Shown: positions 20,267 through 22,021 of the stretch, one piece after another
Position numbering within the stretch: position 1 is the first letter of the stretch
How the letters are laid out: every line of letters starts with the position of its first letter
Origin: a virus
Virus record (IMG/VR): IMGVR_UViG_3300034012_002401
Span: 1 to 22,021 of that record
Length of the DNA: 22,021 bases
Reading direction: 5' to 3' (one strand)
Notes under the pieces: model-generated
Told to the model about the DNA's origin: nothing
Database searches by the model: none
The model's input: only the letters and a program-made list of their open reading frames with translations
Program-made: the position numbers and the translations under genes

Positions 20267-20491
20267 ATGAGCACACCAAAGCTGAGAGAAGGAATAACCG
20301 AACTGCTTGTTAACAGAGCGGTTAAATGCGCAGAGAATGACGATAAAATGAGTGGGATGTTTGTTGCTGGCGCACGTTGGGCATTAGATAACCTGCACAA
20401 ACTGCTAGAGCCGAACAGTACAACTTTTCAAATTTACTGCGATGCTGGGCAGCCATCAAAACCCGTTGCAATCGTGGAGCTGGAAGAATGA
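20267..20491 (+). CDS. Hypothetical protein (74 aa)
   Basis: A 74-residue protein, MSTPKLREGITELLVNRAVK at its start, with a helical GMFVAGARWALDNLHKLLEP and a beta-like TTFQIYCDAGQPSKPVAIVE end. It is not recognised. Its stop lies 14 bases before the hammerhead ribozyme, so its mRNA 3' end would be set by that cleavage. Confidence 0.6.
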   Translation: MSTPKLREGITELLVNRAVKCAENDDKMSGMFVAGARWALDNLHKLLEPNSTTFQIYCDAGQPSKPVAIVELEE

Positions 20492-20504
20492 CTAACGACA
20501 TCGA

Positions 20505-20552
20505 CCACGGCTGACGAGGGCTATTTGCCCGAAACGCGCAAGCGTACCGTGG
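20505..20552 (+). ncRNA. Type I hammerhead ribozyme
   Basis: All hammerhead parts are present in order. Stem I left strand CCACGG (20505-20510) is followed by core CUGACGA (20511-20517). Stem II is GGGC/GCCC with loop UAUUU (20518-20530). The core GAAA follows (20531-20534), its last A pairing with U20545. Stem III is ACGC/GCGU with GNRA loop GCAA. H17 is A20546, and stem I closes with CCGUGG (20547-20552), a perfect 6 bp. Both ends lie in stem I, making it type I. Cleavage is expected after A20546 (GUA triplet). It lies between two co-directional genes, so it should cut the early mRNA and leave a 5'-OH on the downstream part. An outer GACT (20490-20493) / AGTC (20562-20565) pair could extend stem I around an internal loop. 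Confidence 0.92.
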
Positions 20553-20617
20553 AGTTCTCCCAGTCGGGGAATAACTGAGGACCAGCGAGGGGTTTGCGAG
20601 AAGCGGTTAAGGCCGTT

Positions 20618-20674
20618 TGTCGCCGTGGGTTGGCAATGCCCCTTGTCCTGCCAACATCTGGCCCGACATTTTTT
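20618..20674 (+). terminator. Bipartite hairpin followed by T6, terminator-like
   Basis: TGTCG (20618-20622) pairs with CGACA (20664-20668), enclosing GTTGGCA (20629-20635) paired with TGCCAAC (20649-20655). TTTTTT (20669-20674) follows immediately. The long interrupted stem makes termination less certain, but the T6 and stem order fit an intrinsic terminator. It lies 66 bases after the ribozyme and 25 before the next ATG, so it could separate the two transcription units. CCGTGG at 20623 duplicates the right strand of ribozyme stem I. Confidence 0.5.
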
Positions 20675-20698
20675 ATGACGGAATGGAGATCTGTAAAG

Positions 20699-21118
20699 AT
20701 GAAACCAAAGAAGCATAGGCTAGATTCGTTTGTAAAACGCAGAGCTAAAGAACTTGGCTGGTATGCGCCACATCCTGCCCATGCACTATTATCAGACTGG
20801 CTCGGATCACTCTCGCTTAGCGAGATCTTGACTCTAACCGATAGAGGCAAGCCCGACTATGCCTATTCATCTAGTAAGGAGAATGGGGCTCGTACTTTTA
20901 AGATAAGAGAGACTTGGGATGACTCAAAAATGCAGATGCTTAAAAGTAGTTTGGTAGCAGAGAATCCCATACTTGCCAAATTGAAACATAAAAAAACGTA
21001 CTCAGTGGGATCTGTAATTGTTAAACCGATTAAATGGAGTAATGGCAATGCAAAAAAGAAAAGCAAAAAAGCCTCGCAATCCAAGCGATGCGACTATGCG
21101 GAATGTCCGAGCACTTAA
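20699..21118 (+). CDS. Hypothetical protein (139 aa) with basic tail
   Basis: The 139-residue product (MKPKKHRLDSFVKRRAKEL...) has basic ends, a middle with SDWLGSLSLSEILTLTDRG and a lysine-rich C-terminus (KKKSKKASQSKR). It is not recognised; nucleic-acid contact is possible from charge. ATG 20699 has GGAG ten bases before it; the open frame extends to 20594 through the terminator-like structure but has no better site. Its last 71 bases overlap the following gene in another frame. Confidence 0.55.
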   Translation: MKPKKHRLDSFVKRRAKELGWYAPHPAHALLSDWLGSLSLSEILTLTDRGKPDYAYSSSKENGARTFKIRETWDDSKMQMLKSSLVAENPILAKLKHKKTYSVGSVIVKPIKWSNGNAKKKSKKASQSKRCDYAECPST

Positions 21119-21230
21119 CAAAAAGATTAAAAGCTTAAGGTTAGATATCAAATCGCTAGAAAAGCTGTACTCTATTTTGTTAGTGGACGTGTGCCTGATT
21201 CGGAAATTGCTTAATTCTAAAGGTGAATAA
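21048..21230 (+). CDS. Small basic coiled-coil protein (60 aa)
   Basis: The product, MQKRKAKKPRNPSDATMRNV followed by a helix with LNKKIKSLRLDIKSLEKLYS, is basic and looks like a short coiled coil. It is not recognised. ATG 21048 follows GGAG at eight bases, inside the end of the previous frame. The 71-base overlap makes it possible that only one of the two genes is real over that stretch. Confidence 0.5.
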   Translation: MQKRKAKKPRNPSDATMRNVRALNKKIKSLRLDIKSLEKLYSILLVDVCLIRKLLNSKGE

Positions 21231-21231
21231 A

Positions 21232-21504
21232 ATGCCTAAAGACGATAACCATACTGGTTGCGGCATTAGCCCCATAGCAACAGGTAAGAAAGACCCATTC
21301 TTTGAGGCTTGTAGGTGGCATGACCAAACCTACATTGATAAATCTTATGCTCAGAATAATTTAAGCCGAGAAGTTATTGATAAGCTATTTTTGGCTCAAA
21401 TGCTAATTATTGCTGGGGATAATTTTTGGTTAAAACTAAAAGCTCATTTATATTACAGGCTTGCTAGAATATTTGGGAGTAGGTTTTGGGAAGGAAAGGA
21501 GTAA
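21232..21504 (+). CDS. Small protein with phospholipase A2-like Cys-His-Asp motif
   Basis: This 90-residue product has GCGISPIATGKKDPFFEACRWHDQTY near residues 9-34. A CxxHDxxY motif resembles the catalytic helix of phospholipase A2-like proteins, in which His and Asp are the active pair. Similar short proteins with (A)CxxHD..Y followed by a helical ADKIFLxxML-type segment (here VIDKLFLAQMLI) occur in phages. The C-terminus LKAHLYYRLARIFG is amphipathic. Activity is uncertain because the calcium loop is not clear. The ATG has AGGTG upstream. Confidence 0.5.
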   Translation: MPKDDNHTGCGISPIATGKKDPFFEACRWHDQTYIDKSYAQNNLSREVIDKLFLAQMLIIAGDNFWLKLKAHLYYRLARIFGSRFWEGKE

Positions 21505-21749
21505 CACCAAAATGTTGTAATAACTACATGCTCTGGATGTCGTATAATCCAGAAATTATTATTCATGAGGACCATTGGAAATGCCCCGCCTGTGGTCATG
21601 AGATTTACGAAACTCAATTAGAAATGGCATTCCATGCGGAAAATTTACGAGACAGAAGAGGATCTACAAAGAGAGGCAGCAGTAATAAAACAAATAGAGC
21701 ATTCAAGAAAAGTACGGTTCTTGAAGCTCCCGATGACATGGAAAGTTGA
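21486..21749 (+). CDS. Zinc-ribbon-like small protein (TTG start likely)
   Basis: The 87-residue frame starts at TTG 21486 and encodes MGRKGVTPKCCNNYMLWMSY. A CC pair at residue 10 and CPACGHEI at about 33 look like a four-cysteine ribbon, which supports the TTG start over the ATG at 21528, which would lose the first pair. A basic, serine-rich tail follows. It overlaps the previous gene by 19 bases and the next by 116, an unusually long overlap. Function unknown. Confidence 0.5.
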   Translation: MGRKGVTPKCCNNYMLWMSYNPEIIIHEDHWKCPACGHEIYETQLEMAFHAENLRDRRGSTKRGSSNKTNRAFKKSTVLEAPDDMES

Positions 21750-22021
21750 TGGGCTTATTCTGCACAAGGATAAGCCTTTTGCATGGGCAGAAATTAAAAC
21801 GAGAGCATTTAATTGGGGGGAATTCCCCGATGTAATTCTGTCATTAAAGAAGCTTAAAGCTGGGTTGCTGTTACAAAAGCACTTACAAGGAGAATCTGGG
21901 AAACTAGATCTCCTTTTTTTTGTATCCTCTAACTCTGGTATTTACTACACAAAACTACGGCAAGAATCTGAGTATGAGGTAAAGATAGGAGGAAGATATA
22001 AAGATAAGCGTGATGAGTATG
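21634..22021 (+). CDS. PD-(D/E)XK nuclease-like protein (partial, right edge)
   Basis: The frame opens at ATG 21634 and stays open to the window end (129 codons). It encodes MRKIYETEEDLQREAAVIKQ, then KLPMTWKVDGLILHKDKPFA and WAEIKTRAFNW. The order VDG ... x(10) ... ExK is that of PD-(D/E)XK nucleases: Asp in VDG and Glu-x-Lys in AEIKTR as metal ligands and base. Some phage and Holliday-junction-type nucleases share this shape. Only one ATG lies in frame after an upstream stop, so the start is well fixed, though the ribosome site is weak. The end of the protein is outside the window. Confidence 0.65.
   Translation, partial: MRKIYETEEDLQREAAVIKQIEHSRKVRFLKLPMTWKVDGLILHKDKPFAWAEIKTRAFNWGEFPDVILSLKKLKAGLLLQKHLQGESGKLDLLFFVSSNSGIYYTKLRQESEYEVKIGGRYKDKRDEY

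Noticed and set aside
20488-20514. Eight-codon ORF starting in the ATGA at the end of the 74-aa gene
   Set aside because: It runs straight into the hammerhead core, and its bases are fully explained by ribozyme stem I and the CUGACGA motif.
20492-20850. Minus-strand ORFs of 74 and 109 codons over the ribozyme and terminator-like region
   Set aside because: They are open only because of the GC-rich stems, have no ribosome site and run against the operon.

Overview
The window is a stretch of a tailed double-stranded DNA bacteriophage (or prophage). It carries a portal protein, a large terminase, an M15-type endolysin, tail-fibre-like proteins, a short sliding clamp, an SSB-like protein with an acidic tail, a Gp157-family protein, a Lar-type zinc ribbon and a DUF551 protein. 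A lipoprotein-type signal, Sec signal peptides, good Shine-Dalgarno (SD) sites and the Lar/DUF551 genes suggest a Gram-negative, probably proteobacterial host. I cannot name the phage.

Layout. Positions 1-9579 are one tightly packed leftward (minus-strand) late operon with ATGA or TAATG junctions. In transcription order it holds small proteins and a tandem zinc ribbon (9579-8415), two structural or fibre proteins (8397-6521), a lysis-type module (6517-4401: coiled-coil proteins, M15 endolysin, single-TM protein, secreted protein, holin-like protein), the packaging genes (probable TerS, TerL) and the portal, which runs off the left edge. Positions 9580-10883 contain no convincing gene. They hold nested hairpins, an array of about 11-bp direct repeats, inverted repeats, a rightward promoter and a possible leader peptide, so this is the control or origin region between the divergent operons.

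Positions 10884-15167 are the rightward early/replication operon (DnaN-like clamp, SSB-like protein, OB-like protein, Gp157 and small proteins). It is interrupted by a two-gene leftward regulatory island (12528-13192) with a helix-turn-helix protein and a 16-bp palindromic operator. Positions 15257-20491 look like an accessory block, visibly richer in G+C: lipoprotein, small membrane protein, exported metzincin protease, Lar zinc ribbon, DUF551 protein, a right-handed beta-helix protein and several small proteins joined by 4-bp overlaps. Positions 20699-22021 carry small early proteins and the start of a PD-(D/E)XK-type nuclease.

The most striking hidden element is a complete type I hammerhead ribozyme at 20505-20552 on the plus strand. 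All core bases and three closed stems are present, and it lies between two co-directional genes, just upstream of a terminator-like structure. A second structured RNA with mutually exclusive pairings lies at 19515-19614, and the 9866-10016 segment folds into nested stems. Together these suggest that this phage uses RNA elements to process or control its early polycistronic mRNA.
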